Virus record (IMG/VR): IMGVR_UViG_3300036781_000802
Span: 1 to 38,014 of that record
Length of the DNA stretch: 38,014 nucleotides
From: a virus
Reading direction: 5' to 3' (one strand)
The stretch's first letter is position 1, and every line of letters starts with the position of its first letter. The notes under the pieces were generated by a model. The model ran no database searches, had not been told where the DNA came from, and saw only the letters and a list, made by a program, of their open reading frames with translations. Below are positions 14,686 through 22,697 of this stretch, one piece after another. The position numbers were made by a program, and so were the translations under genes.

Positions 14686-14872
14686 TTATACACTTATCTT
14701 AGATATGGGTGTGCAAAGTGTGCAAACAGTATGTATTTTGCACAGCCTGCACGGGTGTGCAAAAAGTGGTGTGCAATATCCCCCTACTACGTAGGGGGGA
14801 TATATATTGCACACACACATTGTTTGCACCACGACCGTGCTCAATGCGATTTGCACATTACACAGTTGCACG
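14686..14872. other. candidate replication origin: iteron-like repeats and DnaA-like box
   Basis: A 187-base noncoding stretch after the primase-helicase gene. GTGTGCAAA occurs as two abutting copies (14709-14717, 14718-14726) and again at 14755. Related copies lie at 14736-14744 (inverted, TTTTGCACA) and 14769-14776; four further inverted copies lie to the right at 14807-14814, 14823-14830, 14850-14857 and 14866-14872. So left-hand copies mainly point right and right-hand copies point left. TTATACACT at 14686-14694 differs from the DnaA box by one base and lies in an AT-rich run. Direct iterons plus an AT-rich segment beside a primase-helicase is the pattern of many phage and plasmid origins. 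An operator array is the alternative. Function is inferred. Confidence 0.6.
14769..14814. repeat. long inverted repeat in the centre of the TGTGCAA array
   Basis: GTGTGCAATAT (14769-14779) is the exact reverse complement of ATATTGCACAC (14804-14814). The inner arms CCCCCTAC (14780-14787) and GTAGGGGG (14791-14798) also pair exactly around the three-base loop TAC, with a five-base bulge on the right arm. This makes a 19-base-pair, cruciform-capable hairpin flanked by the iteron-like repeats. It has no T-run after it, so it is not a typical terminator. Confidence 0.8.
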
Positions 14873-15022
14873 TTTTACTAACCGCATCCCAATCCGGAAT
14901 ACGGAACGCATTACCATCTTCCACAGCGCATACCAATATGGGCCATGGGGGATATAGCCCCGGTAAGGAATCTTTTGCCTAGTGGGTTGAAAGCAGGTTT
15001 GGTGACTTTCCTTCATATTTTT

Positions 15023-15565
15023 ATGAAAAATCGAAAAACTCATTCCCCCCAAAAACCGCAGCATGTCATTGCTACAACCTTGGAAGCTGCAGCTTCCATT
15101 GCGGGCCGAACAGTGACTGAAATCAAATCAGCGCAGGCGCAAGGTTGCCTCGCGTTCCTGAGCGGCGGTCGCATCGACTGCACAATTCTGGAACGGTGGT
15201 TTCAGAAAATGAAACGCAAAAAACCCAACGTCGACTACTACGAAGAGAGGGCAAAAAAGATGGCCGTCGACCGGGAGAATGCTGAGCAAGATCTGCTTGA
15301 GAAGCGGAAACTCGTCTGGCCAATCGCGAAGATTAAAACCGCATGGGCGCGTAACGTCATCACGACGAAATCCAAACTTCAAGGTGTGGAGGATTCTGTT
15401 TCGGTCGCGGCGTCCATGCGATTTAATCTCACCACGCCACAAGTCGCAGAGCTTCGTGATATCATCCATCGCAATATCCGCAGCGCGTTGAAAGAGCTGA
15501 ACGTTGGCGACTGGGGGAAGACCGCATGCCCGCACTGTAAAAAAGAAATCGTTGCCCATGAATGA
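15023..15565 (+). CDS. terminase small subunit (Nu1-like)
   Basis: A 180-residue protein read from ATG 15023, which follows a short AT-rich spacer. Residues 12-55 have an N-terminal HTH-like region (TLEAAASIAGRTVTEIKSAQAQG) as in lambda gpNu1, and residues 70-105 a helical, charged stretch (ERAKKMAVDRENAEQDLLEKRKL, given here in part) typical of small terminases that use coiled oligomerisation. It ends with CPHCKKE, a pair of cysteines that might bind metal with other residues. Its position directly before the large terminase gene confirms the call. It would recognise the packaging site, which might lie nearby but was not identified. Confidence 0.75.
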   Translation: MKNRKTHSPQKPQHVIATTLEAAASIAGRTVTEIKSAQAQGCLAFLSGGRIDCTILERWFQKMKRKKPNVDYYEERAKKMAVDRENAEQDLLEKRKLVWPIAKIKTAWARNVITTKSKLQGVEDSVSVAASMRFNLTTPQVAELRDIIHRNIRSALKELNVGDWGKTACPHCKKEIVAHE

Positions 15566-17405
15566 CGCTGAGAAATTCATTTGCGATTCGTTCGAGCCAA
15601 GCAGCGAAGAGCTGGCGTGGAAATGGATTGCCGAGAACGTCGAGTTGCCACCGGATTCGGAGTTGAAGAAATTCGACTTCGAACTTTTCCCGCTAGCTCG
15701 GTTCGTTCTGGAACAGCTTTGCCACAATCAGGGACTGCGCCGATTTACAGAAATGCTTTCCGCGCAGGTTGGCAAGACTGTAACCATCCTCGCGTATCTC
15801 TGTCACAAAATAATTAACCGCCCCAGCTCTGTCGGTTGGTATACCGACACCGGCATCAACGCAAAGGCGGATTACAACACGAAGATTTTGCCCGCACTTG
15901 AGAACTGTGAAAAGGTTGCAGAGCTGCTGCCGATCGAGCGGTCAAAAAAAACCAACACGCTTGTTCAATTCGGATTTATGAACCTCCGCGTGCTCGGTGC
16001 AGAGTCAAAATCTAATCGCGAAGGTAAAACGATTTCCGAAGTGCTCTGTGACGAGGTGCGAAATTATCCGCCCGGCGCCATGGAGCAGATTGACAATCGC
16101 TTCAAGACCATCACTAACTGGCGCCGCATTCTGTTCTCATCCGCTGGCGACATAACGCAAGAGCCCTGGCTGTCGTTCAAAAAAGGAACGATGCATCTTG
16201 GCTTTTGGAAATGTCCACACTGCGGCCACAAGCAGACCTTCCGCTTTGGTCTCAATGAATCGCCGCTCTATCCCGCGAAGCGCAAGTGCGGCGGATTCAT
16301 CTGGGCCAAGAATGAAAAGACTCATCCGAGCGAGGATGTTTACAACTTCGCAGAGTTGGACCCAACCATCCGCTATCAGTGCGAGAACGAGGCGTGCAAA
16401 TACGAATTTAAAGAATCAGAAAAGTTGCCGCTCATCCGCGATACGGAATTCACTCAGACAAATCCGATGGCCGATCCGTCGGACGTTTCGGTTCATTGCT
16501 GGGAGGCTTACATGCCGTTCGCGGGTTGCTCATGGGCGAGCATTGTTCACAAGTTTCTGAACGCCTCCGTCGCCGCGAAGCAGGGCAAGGACGATGCGAT
16601 GCAAGTCGTCATCAAAGAAACCTTCGGCGAACCATGGGAGGAGCAAGGCGTCAAACCGATGGAAGGTGAAATCCTGGAACGTTGCGGCGAATACTCCATC
16701 GGTGAGGAGTGGCCATCGGAAATCAAATGCGCAAAGCAAATCACCGTCGACAATCAGCGCGGGTTCGTGAAATTTAATTATTCCATTTTCAATCGCGGCG
16801 GGGCGAAGCGCACGGTTGAGACCGGCTCGCTCGCCACGTTCGACGAATTGCGCGCGTATCAGGTCGCAAAGAAAATCATGGACCGTGGTGTTGGCGTCGA
16901 CTGTGCACATAAGCCGAATGACGTTTACGACGCCTGCTTGAAATACGGAAGATGGGTGCAAGACCCGAACCCAAAAGGCAAAAATCATATTTGGAATGGC
17001 TGGCTTCCATTGCTCGGTGACGACGCGGAAGAATTCACAAATTACGTGCTCGATAAGGACGGCAAGCAGCTTTCAATTATCGCATACTGGAAAGCGATTC
17101 TCATCACTGCGAACGAAGGCCGCAGCGGAAAGCAAAAACCCATTCACCGATTCTCATGGTCGAATCCACACTACAAGCACGAACTCTATTTCATCCGCAT
17201 CAAAGGCAAAGGTTCTCCATGGGAAATCCCGAAGAATGTCGGCAAGCAATATGTCGACGAGGTGCAGGCGGTCGAACGCCGTGACGTGCGAAACGCGGAA
17301 GGTCAAACCATCGGCTACGAGTGGAAGGACCGGGGGCGTCACGACGATTCGGATTGCGAGTTGATGCAGCTCGTAATGGCAGACATAAACAAAATTGCGG
17401 GTTGA
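15558..17405 (+). CDS. terminase large subunit (GpA-like)
   Basis: A 615-residue packaging motor and nuclease. The ATPase domain has Walker A AQVGKT (69-74), Walker B LCDEV (163-167) and a coupling TNWRR-LFSSAG stretch near 186-197. A zinc ribbon follows (C219, C222, C244, C275, C280). The C-terminal nuclease domain has D398 in TVDNQ, D448 in GVDCA and a late acidic DDSDCE motif. The order and length fit the lambda gpA group, which usually cuts at defined cos sites, rather than headful-packaging terminases. Its start overlaps the small terminase by eight bases. Confidence 0.9.
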   Translation: MNDAEKFICDSFEPSSEELAWKWIAENVELPPDSELKKFDFELFPLARFVLEQLCHNQGLRRFTEMLSAQVGKTVTILAYLCHKIINRPSSVGWYTDTGINAKADYNTKILPALENCEKVAELLPIERSKKTNTLVQFGFMNLRVLGAESKSNREGKTISEVLCDEVRNYPPGAMEQIDNRFKTITNWRRILFSSAGDITQEPWLSFKKGTMHLGFWKCPHCGHKQTFRFGLNESPLYPAKRKCGGFIWAKNEKTHPSEDVYNFAELDPTIRYQCENEACKYEFKESEKLPLIRDTEFTQTNPMADPSDVSVHCWEAYMPFAGCSWASIVHKFLNASVAAKQGKDDAMQVVIKETFGEPWEEQGVKPMEGEILERCGEYSIGEEWPSEIKCAKQITVDNQRGFVKFNYSIFNRGGAKRTVETGSLATFDELRAYQVAKKIMDRGVGVDCAHKPNDVYDACLKYGRWVQDPNPKGKNHIWNGWLPLLGDDAEEFTNYVLDKDGKQLSIIAYWKAILITANEGRSGKQKPIHRFSWSNPHYKHELYFIRIKGKGSPWEIPKNVGKQYVDEVQAVERRDVRNAEGQTIGYEWKDRGRHDDSDCELMQLVMADINKIAG

Positions 17406-17408
17406 ATC

Positions 17409-17423
17409 TTGACAATAAAGCAA
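17409..17423 (+). promoter_or_regulatory. conserved 15-bp motif, copy 1
   Basis: TTGACAATAAAGCAA lies four bases after the large terminase stop. Two other forward copies (differing only in A/T at position 6) lie at 20406 and 31966, and an exact inverted copy lies inside the tail-spike gene at 32709. TTGACA alone resembles a -35 element. A separate TTGCAG-17 nt-TATAAG pair at 17434-17462 could be a conventional promoter for the portal block. Whether the 15-mer is a promoter part or a repressor site is open. Confidence 0.55.
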
Positions 17424-17469
17424 CGTTTCTTCCTTGCAGAAGCCGCCCCGTGTCGCTATAAGCCGAATC

Positions 17470-17733
17470 ATGGTCGAAGGAAAATTTGTTGCGCTGGATG
17501 TGGCCACGCTCACCACAATGCTTACCGAGTGGCGGGCATGTCTGTCTGCAATCGCCGCATACGATTCAACAAAAGGGATAGCGAGCGGACTTCAATCTTA
17601 CTCTATTGCCGGTCGCAGTTTTACACGCGCAGACCTCGCGCAAGTTTCCGATATGGTCGCTGAACTTTCCTACGCCTTGAGTCTGAAAACCGGCCAGCTT
17701 GTCCGCACCACTTACGCCGACATGAGTTGCTAA
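17470..17733 (+). CDS. gpW-like head-tail connector protein (tentative)
   Basis: An 87-residue protein read from ATG 17470; earlier frame starts overlap the promoter motif. It has two long helices (ATLTTMLTEWRACLSAIA and ADLAQVSDMVAELSYAL) with a central YSIAGRSFTR strand. The -SIAGRSFTRADL block is like the gpW-type head-completion proteins, which plug the portal before tail joining. In lambda the gpW gene also lies between terminase and portal. The fold match is by eye and not certain. Confidence 0.55.
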   Translation: MVEGKFVALDVATLTTMLTEWRACLSAIAAYDSTKGIASGLQSYSIAGRSFTRADLAQVSDMVAELSYALSLKTGQLVRTTYADMSC

Positions 17734-17734
17734 A

Positions 17735-19285
17735 ATGAGCATGCTCAAAACCATCACACGCGGCGCGGCCATGGCGGGCGCCCCCATCGGCGGATTCTTC
17801 CACGGCTTCCAAGCGGGATTCAAAGGAAATTGGGAAGGCGGAGAACACTCACGCGAACGCCGTCGCCCCGCCCGCGCAACCGAATCCGCCGACACGGGAT
17901 TAAATTTCGGCGTGCGCGAAAACATGCTGTCCGAGGGGCGCAACCTCGAACAAACTTTTCCGCTCGCCCGCCGCATCAACCGGCAATACGCCAAGCATAC
18001 CGTCGGCTCGTGTCGCATGAAGTGGAGCACGGGCGATACAAAAATCGACAAGGCGTATTCCGACGCGTGGCAGGCGTGGATGCCCATGGCTGATGTGCAG
18101 GGCCGCCACACTTTCCGCAAGCTGACAAAAATCGCGGTGCAGCGAATCCTGGTCGACGGCCGTATTTTCGCACAGCTCGACCGGCGCGAAGGTTTTTTGC
18201 AACTGCAACCCATCGAAGGCGACCGGGTTTCGAGCGATGGCGTTTTTAATTCCGACATGCAAGGACTCGTGAGCGGCCTCGGATTGGATGGCAATGGCCG
18301 CGCACAATTCGCCCGCGTTTGGCAGCGAACCATCTATGGCCAATTCGCAAACCCGCAAGAGATTCCAATGCGGCAATTGCTTCATGCGTTCGACGCTGAT
18401 CGGTTCGATAGCGTGAGCGGATACACGCACTATCACGCGGCGTTGAACAAGATTCGAGACTTGCTCGAAACCACCAAAGCCGAACAACTCGCCGCGAAAC
18501 GCCACTCCAAACTGGCGTTGATAATGAAAACTCTCATGGGCGGGGCGGGCGCTCCGATGGTGAATTTATTTGATAACGACGGAAGCGCGCCAGCTGCGGT
18601 GGATAACAAACCAAACATCGAAGCCGCCGGCGATGTGGCCACGGCCTACATGTTTCCGAACGAGGATGTCAAAGCTTTCGAATCAAATCGCCCCTCAGAG
18701 GGTTGGTTCAACTTGATGTTGTGGAACGTCCGCGAAGTGGCGCTCGGTTTGGATTTGCCTTTCGGTGTCGTGTGGAACATGGCCGATTTGGGCGGGCCTG
18801 CCGTGCGCTTTGAAATCATGCAGGCCGCTCGCACGTTCGAAGAGTTTCTAACCGACGTGCTTGAGCCGATGTGGATTCGTCCGACTGTCGGCGCGTGGAT
18901 TACTCTGGAAATTGCCGCTGGCAAATTGCCCTTTCATCCGAACTGGTATCGCTTCTCCGTTCCGAAACCAAAAAGTATCACGATTGATTTTGGCCGCGAC
19001 TCCAAGGCGAGCATTGCGGAGAACATCGCCGGGCTCGGCACCGCTACTGATTGGTTCGCGGAAGAGGATGAGGAATTTGAATCGCAGACCGACCGTCAGG
19101 TTTACGAAGCGCGTTATCGCGAGTGCGCCCGCCGTGGCATTCCGTTTGACCCGACGATTGAAGTTCCCCTTGAACAAATCCGGCTCATTGTGCCGAACGG
19201 AAATCCAAACCAATCCGATCCCGGATTGGACGACGCGAGCACAACGCCACCGAAGAAAAATGCAAACCCAGCTTTCGCCAAATAA
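17735..19285 (+). CDS. phage portal protein (lambda gpB-like)
   Basis: A 516-residue protein whose layout fits portal proteins of the lambda B family: N-terminal hydrophobic AMAGAPIGGFFHGFQAG, a charged linker, then the core with NRQYAKHTVGSCRM, KWSTGD and a long helix (YHAALNKIRDLLETTKAEQ). A later GLDLPFGVVWNMAD block is the portal's typical wing region. Portals form dodecameric rings for DNA entry and docking of the terminase. It follows terminase and the gpW-like gene, and its last 26 bases overlap the protease gene, as is common. Confidence 0.85.
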   Translation: MSMLKTITRGAAMAGAPIGGFFHGFQAGFKGNWEGGEHSRERRRPARATESADTGLNFGVRENMLSEGRNLEQTFPLARRINRQYAKHTVGSCRMKWSTGDTKIDKAYSDAWQAWMPMADVQGRHTFRKLTKIAVQRILVDGRIFAQLDRREGFLQLQPIEGDRVSSDGVFNSDMQGLVSGLGLDGNGRAQFARVWQRTIYGQFANPQEIPMRQLLHAFDADRFDSVSGYTHYHAALNKIRDLLETTKAEQLAAKRHSKLALIMKTLMGGAGAPMVNLFDNDGSAPAAVDNKPNIEAAGDVATAYMFPNEDVKAFESNRPSEGWFNLMLWNVREVALGLDLPFGVVWNMADLGGPAVRFEIMQAARTFEEFLTDVLEPMWIRPTVGAWITLEIAAGKLPFHPNWYRFSVPKPKSITIDFGRDSKASIAENIAGLGTATDWFAEEDEEFESQTDRQVYEARYRECARRGIPFDPTIEVPLEQIRLIVPNGNPNQSDPGLDDASTTPPKKNANPAFAK

Positions 19286-20207
19286 TTTCCCGCACATTCG
19301 CAGCGCGATTTACTCGACACCGTGGGCCATCACGTCGCAATGGCTGGATACCATTTGCGAAATTGCGGAGGCGCATATCGGCGGGCGCGTTCCAGTTTCC
19401 AGCATCGCGACGAAGCAAAAACGCAAATGCCCGAATTGCGAAACCGGATGGATGAAACTTTCCGTGCGTCGCGAAGAGGGCAAAGAACCAAAGTCGGAAT
19501 GCACCTGTCCGAATTGCGGTTGTGAATGCGAAGAGGACGACTTGCCGCCGTATGACATCGTGAGCGGCGTTGCGCTGCTGCAACTCTCAGGCCCGCTCTT
19601 TCCGAAAGCCAATTTGTTTACGATGCTGAGTGGCGCCACGAGCTACGAGCAATTCGGCAATGACTTTTCACAGGCGCTTTCAGACGGCGATGTCAATGCC
19701 GTGGCCATCATCTCCGATTCCCCTGGCGGCTCGTGCCTGCGCCTCTCCGAATTATGCAGCCGCATATTCGCCGCGCGCGATCAGAGCAAGCCGATTGTTG
19801 GATTCATCGACCCGATGTGTTGTAGTGCGGCCTACGCCATCGTGAGCCAGTGTGAGCGCATTTACATTTCTGAAAGCGGGATGGCCGGCAGCATCGGCAC
19901 GGTGATGAAATATTCGAACTGGGACCGGGCTGAACGCAACGCGGGCAACGACCCGGTGATGCTCACCTCGACCGATGTAAAACAATTCGGCACGCCGCAA
20001 TCGCTCGCGCAGTATCAATCGTTGATTGACACCCTGCTCGCCTACTTCAATCAGTTTAAAGAAATCGTCTCACGCGGGCGCAAGGGCATCGACATCGACG
20101 CCGTGAGCGGCGCGAATGTTTGGATTGGAAAAGAAGCAGTCGGCAAAGGATTGGTCGACGGCGTTTCGACGCTGGAAAAAATCATTGCGGACCTGACAGG
20201 GAAATGA
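19260..20207 (+). CDS. S49-family prohead protease with zinc-ribbon insert
   Basis: A 315-residue protein of the SppA/gpC family. The catalytic serine is Ser189 in CCSAAY, and Lys241 lies exactly 52 residues later, the Ser-to-Lys spacing of SppA. SDSPGGS at about 152-158 is the oxyanion loop. Residues 57-90 hold CPNC and CTCPNC, a clear zinc ribbon inserted before the first core strand (VALLQLSGP). I do not know of this ribbon in lambda gpC. The enzyme would cut scaffold and capsid proteins during head maturation; its C-terminus may also act as scaffold. Confidence 0.85.
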   Translation: MQTQLSPNNFPHIRSAIYSTPWAITSQWLDTICEIAEAHIGGRVPVSSIATKQKRKCPNCETGWMKLSVRREEGKEPKSECTCPNCGCECEEDDLPPYDIVSGVALLQLSGPLFPKANLFTMLSGATSYEQFGNDFSQALSDGDVNAVAIISDSPGGSCLRLSELCSRIFAARDQSKPIVGFIDPMCCSAAYAIVSQCERIYISESGMAGSIGTVMKYSNWDRAERNAGNDPVMLTSTDVKQFGTPQSLAQYQSLIDTLLAYFNQFKEIVSRGRKGIDIDAVSGANVWIGKEAVGKGLVDGVSTLEKIIADLTGK

Positions 20208-20377
20208 GCGCCTCGAAACTCGAACCGCAAAAAGCCACGTTCACCCGTTCAACATTGCCGACGAAAGAAGAATTAATCCGCCTTGTAAAATCCATGCAGA
20301 GACGTGGGCAGATTCATAAGCCGCGTAAGGAAACGCACGCAGAGCCCCCGAAACATAAGCTTCAAATTCTGTGCTAA
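20204..20377 (+). CDS. 57-residue basic protein
   Basis: A short protein that overlaps the protease stop (ATGA). It is rich in Lys, Arg and Pro (KPRKETHAEPPKHKLQ) and has one helix (TKEELIRLVKSMQRRG). It might be a morphogenesis factor or minor DNA-binding protein. No family was recognised. The gap after it carries copy 2 of the conserved 15-mer. Confidence 0.5.
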   Translation: MSASKLEPQKATFTRSTLPTKEELIRLVKSMQRRGQIHKPRKETHAEPPKHKLQILC

Positions 20378-20405
20378 TTTTCGCCAATTATTTTTCACAT
20401 TTCTG

Positions 20406-20420
20406 TTGACTATAAAGCAA
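20406..20420 (+). promoter_or_regulatory. conserved 15-bp motif, copy 2
   Basis: TTGACTATAAAGCAA ends six bases before the ATG of the scaffold-like gene. A TGATAA hexamer starts 16 bases after TTGACT, so this copy could be a promoter with TTGACT as the -35 box, overlapping the start of the gene. An eight-base inverted repeat (CAACATTG at 20418, CAATGTTG at 20440) overlaps the end of the motif and spans the start codon. Confidence 0.55.
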
Positions 20421-20426
20421 CATTGA

Positions 20427-20957
20427 ATGATAACGCGTCCAATGTTGGTAAAACTTTCGCAAGAAATGTTGGCGGCAATCGGCGGCGGAGCAAACGCTTC
20501 CGAGGCCCAGACAAACCTCTCCACGTTCATCACGAACGCTAACCAAGCGACAAAATTTATGGCTGATTCCAAAGTCACTCTCGAAACCGTTCAAGCGTCT
20601 GTTACGGCGCTTGAGGCAAAAATCGGCACGCCGTTGACCGAGGCTCGCGTCAAGGAAATCGTCGGCGCTGAAACGACCACTGCCATAGCCGCATGGTCCG
20701 CTTCCGTTGAGGGGAAAAAAATCATCGGGGCCGAATCGAGCCGCATCGCTATGGAGGCGCTTGCTGGCGTTGGGACTCAGCCTGCCAAGCCGTCCCCGGC
20801 TGGCAACCCCGAACCCGCCGCCGCCGCGAAAACCTTCGCCGAAATCGTCCAAGCCAACATGGCAACGGGCAAAAAGAAATCCGACGCCATCTCGGCGGCG
20901 GTCGAATCGAACCCGACCGAATACGCGGCGTATCTGAAAACCGGCGGCAAACTGTAA
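20427..20957 (+). CDS. scaffold-like head assembly protein
   Basis: A 176-residue protein dominated by Ala, Thr, Glu and Lys, with helical stretches (KFMADSKVTLETVQASVTAL, then EARVKEIVGAETTTAI) and an Ala/Pro linker (PAKPSPAGNPEPAAAAK). This composition and its place between protease and decoration genes match the scaffolding protein of lambda-like phages. There are no catalytic motifs. The first ATG is used; ATG 20442 is an alternative. It should direct capsid assembly and be cleaved or expelled. Confidence 0.55.
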   Translation: MITRPMLVKLSQEMLAAIGGGANASEAQTNLSTFITNANQATKFMADSKVTLETVQASVTALEAKIGTPLTEARVKEIVGAETTTAIAAWSASVEGKKIIGAESSRIAMEALAGVGTQPAKPSPAGNPEPAAAAKTFAEIVQANMATGKKKSDAISAAVESNPTEYAAYLKTGGKL

Positions 20958-20963
20958 ATCTTT

Positions 20964-21341
20964 ATGTCCACACAAACCCAAAATTCCAGCGGTTTCAAAA
21001 CCTTTCAAGCCACCGCCGTTGCTATCGGCGTCGGCAAGCGCGTCTTTGTTGACACTGCAAATCCGCCGTTGATTGCCGTGGCAGGCGCGGCAGTCGGCGC
21101 GATTGGCGTCACGATGGAAAACATCGCTGCAAGCGGTTACGGCACCGTCAAACTTTTCGGCGCTCCCGGCACTTTCCTGATGTGCGCGAATGCGGCGATC
21201 ACGGCGGGCGCTCAAATTTTTCCCGCTGCCAGTGGCAACATTGACGACGCGGGCACGACTGCGATTCCGTATGTCGCTTTGGAAGCGGCAACGGCGCAGG
21301 GCGACATCATCGAAGTCGCGCCGTTTGTTCTCGGTGCTTAA
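20964..21341 (+). CDS. head decoration protein (DUF2190-like)
   Basis: A 125-residue protein rich in Gly, Ala, Ile and Val strands, with VAIGVGKRVFVDTANPPL, VGAIGVTMENIAASG and a trailing AQGDIIEVAPFV. These features match the DUF2190 family of capsid cement proteins that bind the capsid exterior and help it withstand internal pressure. It lies directly before the major capsid gene, as in many phages that use this cement. Confidence comes from the family pattern and from position. Confidence 0.8.
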   Translation: MSTQTQNSSGFKTFQATAVAIGVGKRVFVDTANPPLIAVAGAAVGAIGVTMENIAASGYGTVKLFGAPGTFLMCANAAITAGAQIFPAASGNIDDAGTTAIPYVALEAATAQGDIIEVAPFVLGA

Positions 21342-21365
21342 TCCGAATCAACCAAATAAAAATCT

Positions 21366-22328
21366 ATGTATCCCAGCTCTGGAGCAACCATTCGCGGCGA
21401 CCTCAACACCTTCGTTCAGGAGGCGCTCGCTGCTGACAAATTTTTCATCGGGCCGATGGTGTTCCCGCCTTTCGAGGTGGATATCCGCAGCGGCCAATAT
21501 CCGCGCCTGAAGAAAGGCAATGGCAGCCTGATGAAGTCCGGATCCACGCTCCGCGCTCCGAAAGGCAGCTACGGCGAAATCGACCGCGCGTGGGATACCG
21601 ACACCTACGACACGGTTGACCGGGGCCTTGAAGAACTGATTGACGACACGCAGACGCGTGATCTCAAACGCTTCTTCAATCAGGAGGTTGTGACCTCCAA
21701 TCTCGTGCGCCGATGCGTGCAGTTGGACCACGAAGTCCGGGTTGCGGCGGCTCTGTTCAACACCTCCAATTTCGGCTCGGCAACCAATTCCACAGTTGCC
21801 TACACCGCCGCAAACATCGCGACGATGAATGCGCCGCTGGATATTCTGGCGGCGATTGAAAAGGTCAGCGACAACGGCGAAGAGGCCGACACGATTGTCA
21901 TGTCCCCGAACGTGTTCAACCGCATCAAGCTTTCGACGCTGATGCAGAATTTCATTCGCGGCAATCGCCCGAGCGATTCCACGGTGAACATTACGCCCGG
22001 CGCCGTGGCCCAGGCATTCGCCGAAAACGGCATCACTCAGGTTTTGGTGGGTCGCGCCCGTTACGACTCGGCGAAGAAAGGCCAGTCATTCTCTTCCGCT
22101 CGCGTTTGGAGCGACACCTACATCTGGGTTGGCAAGGTTTCCAGCGGCGACTTCATGAACGGCGGCGCGGGTCGAACGATTGTTTGGAATGAAGAGGGTG
22201 GATTGTTCGTGACCGAAGCCTATCGCGACGAGAAGCGCCGAAGTGGCGTCATCCGCGTGCGTCAAAACACGTCGGAGAAAGTCATCAATGATGGATGCGG
22301 CGCATTGATCGCGACTCAATACAGCTAA
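21366..22328 (+). CDS. major capsid protein
   Basis: A 320-residue protein with features of the phage capsid family of lambda E-like phages: PPFEVDIRSGQYPRLKK, the helical RDLKRFFNQEVV region with a preceding ELIDDTQTRD, and the C-terminal VWSDTYIWVGKV and GGLFVTEAYRDE strands. It follows protease, scaffold and decoration genes and is followed by a transcription terminator, which would isolate the strongly expressed capsid unit. There is no N-terminal scaffold domain to be cleaved, so the separate scaffold-like protein may be needed. Confidence 0.85.
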   Translation: MYPSSGATIRGDLNTFVQEALAADKFFIGPMVFPPFEVDIRSGQYPRLKKGNGSLMKSGSTLRAPKGSYGEIDRAWDTDTYDTVDRGLEELIDDTQTRDLKRFFNQEVVTSNLVRRCVQLDHEVRVAAALFNTSNFGSATNSTVAYTAANIATMNAPLDILAAIEKVSDNGEEADTIVMSPNVFNRIKLSTLMQNFIRGNRPSDSTVNITPGAVAQAFAENGITQVLVGRARYDSAKKGQSFSSARVWSDTYIWVGKVSSGDFMNGGAGRTIVWNEEGGLFVTEAYRDEKRRSGVIRVRQNTSEKVINDGCGALIATQYS

Positions 22329-22347
22329 GATTTGGGGTCCCATGGGA

Positions 22348-22379
22348 AACGCCGTCGATCAAAAGTCGGCGGCGTTTTT
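22348..22379 (+). terminator. Rho-independent terminator after the major capsid gene
   Basis: AACGCCGTCGA (22348-22358) pairs with TCGGCGGCGTT (22366-22376) over eleven base pairs with one T-G pair and a seven-base loop, and the T run TTTTT begins at 22375. It lies 20 bases after the capsid stop and a few bases before the next start, so downstream tail genes need read-through, antitermination or their own promoter. Confidence 0.85.
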
Positions 22380-22385
22380 AGTTAA

Positions 22386-22697
22386 ATGACACTAGCAGAA
22401 CAAATGGATGCGGACGTGGCGACGACGGAGCCTGAGGGTCAAATGACTTTCAAGTTCGCCGGCAAGTCTTACATCGGCCAATGCACGCCAATGGACGGCA
22501 AGCTGGTAATGGGGGAAGTGGGTTATGAATCGACTGCCGACTTTATGATGGCCGTGCGTCGCTCGCAGTTTGTCCTGCCCGATGTTCCGCCGGCAGACAA
22601 CGACGTGATCGAAATTGACGACGTGAAATACCAGGTGCAGGTGGTCCCGGACCAATACAACGTCGTTCTGAATTATGCGGTGAAACAATACACGTAA
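22386..22697 (+). CDS. head-tail joining protein (tentative)
   Basis: A 103-residue beta-rich protein with AGKSYIGQCTPMD, ADFMMAVRRSQF and a C-terminal strand-rich IEIDDVKYQVQVV. Its size and position immediately after the capsid protein fit the head-tail attachment proteins of lambda-like phages (FII-type). The match is positional. It overlaps the next gene in TAATG and starts only seven bases after the terminator, so it might be translated from read-through. Confidence 0.5.
   Translation: MTLAEQMDADVATTEPEGQMTFKFAGKSYIGQCTPMDGKLVMGEVGYESTADFMMAVRRSQFVLPDVPPADNDVIEIDDVKYQVQVVPDQYNVVLNYAVKQYT

Noticed and set aside
14620-14982. A 120-residue frame starting in an ATGA overlap with the primase-helicase
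   Set aside because: It runs straight through the TGTGCAA repeats and the hairpin, its Cys and His residues follow from those repeats, and no motif is present. Two other frames in the same span are equally open.
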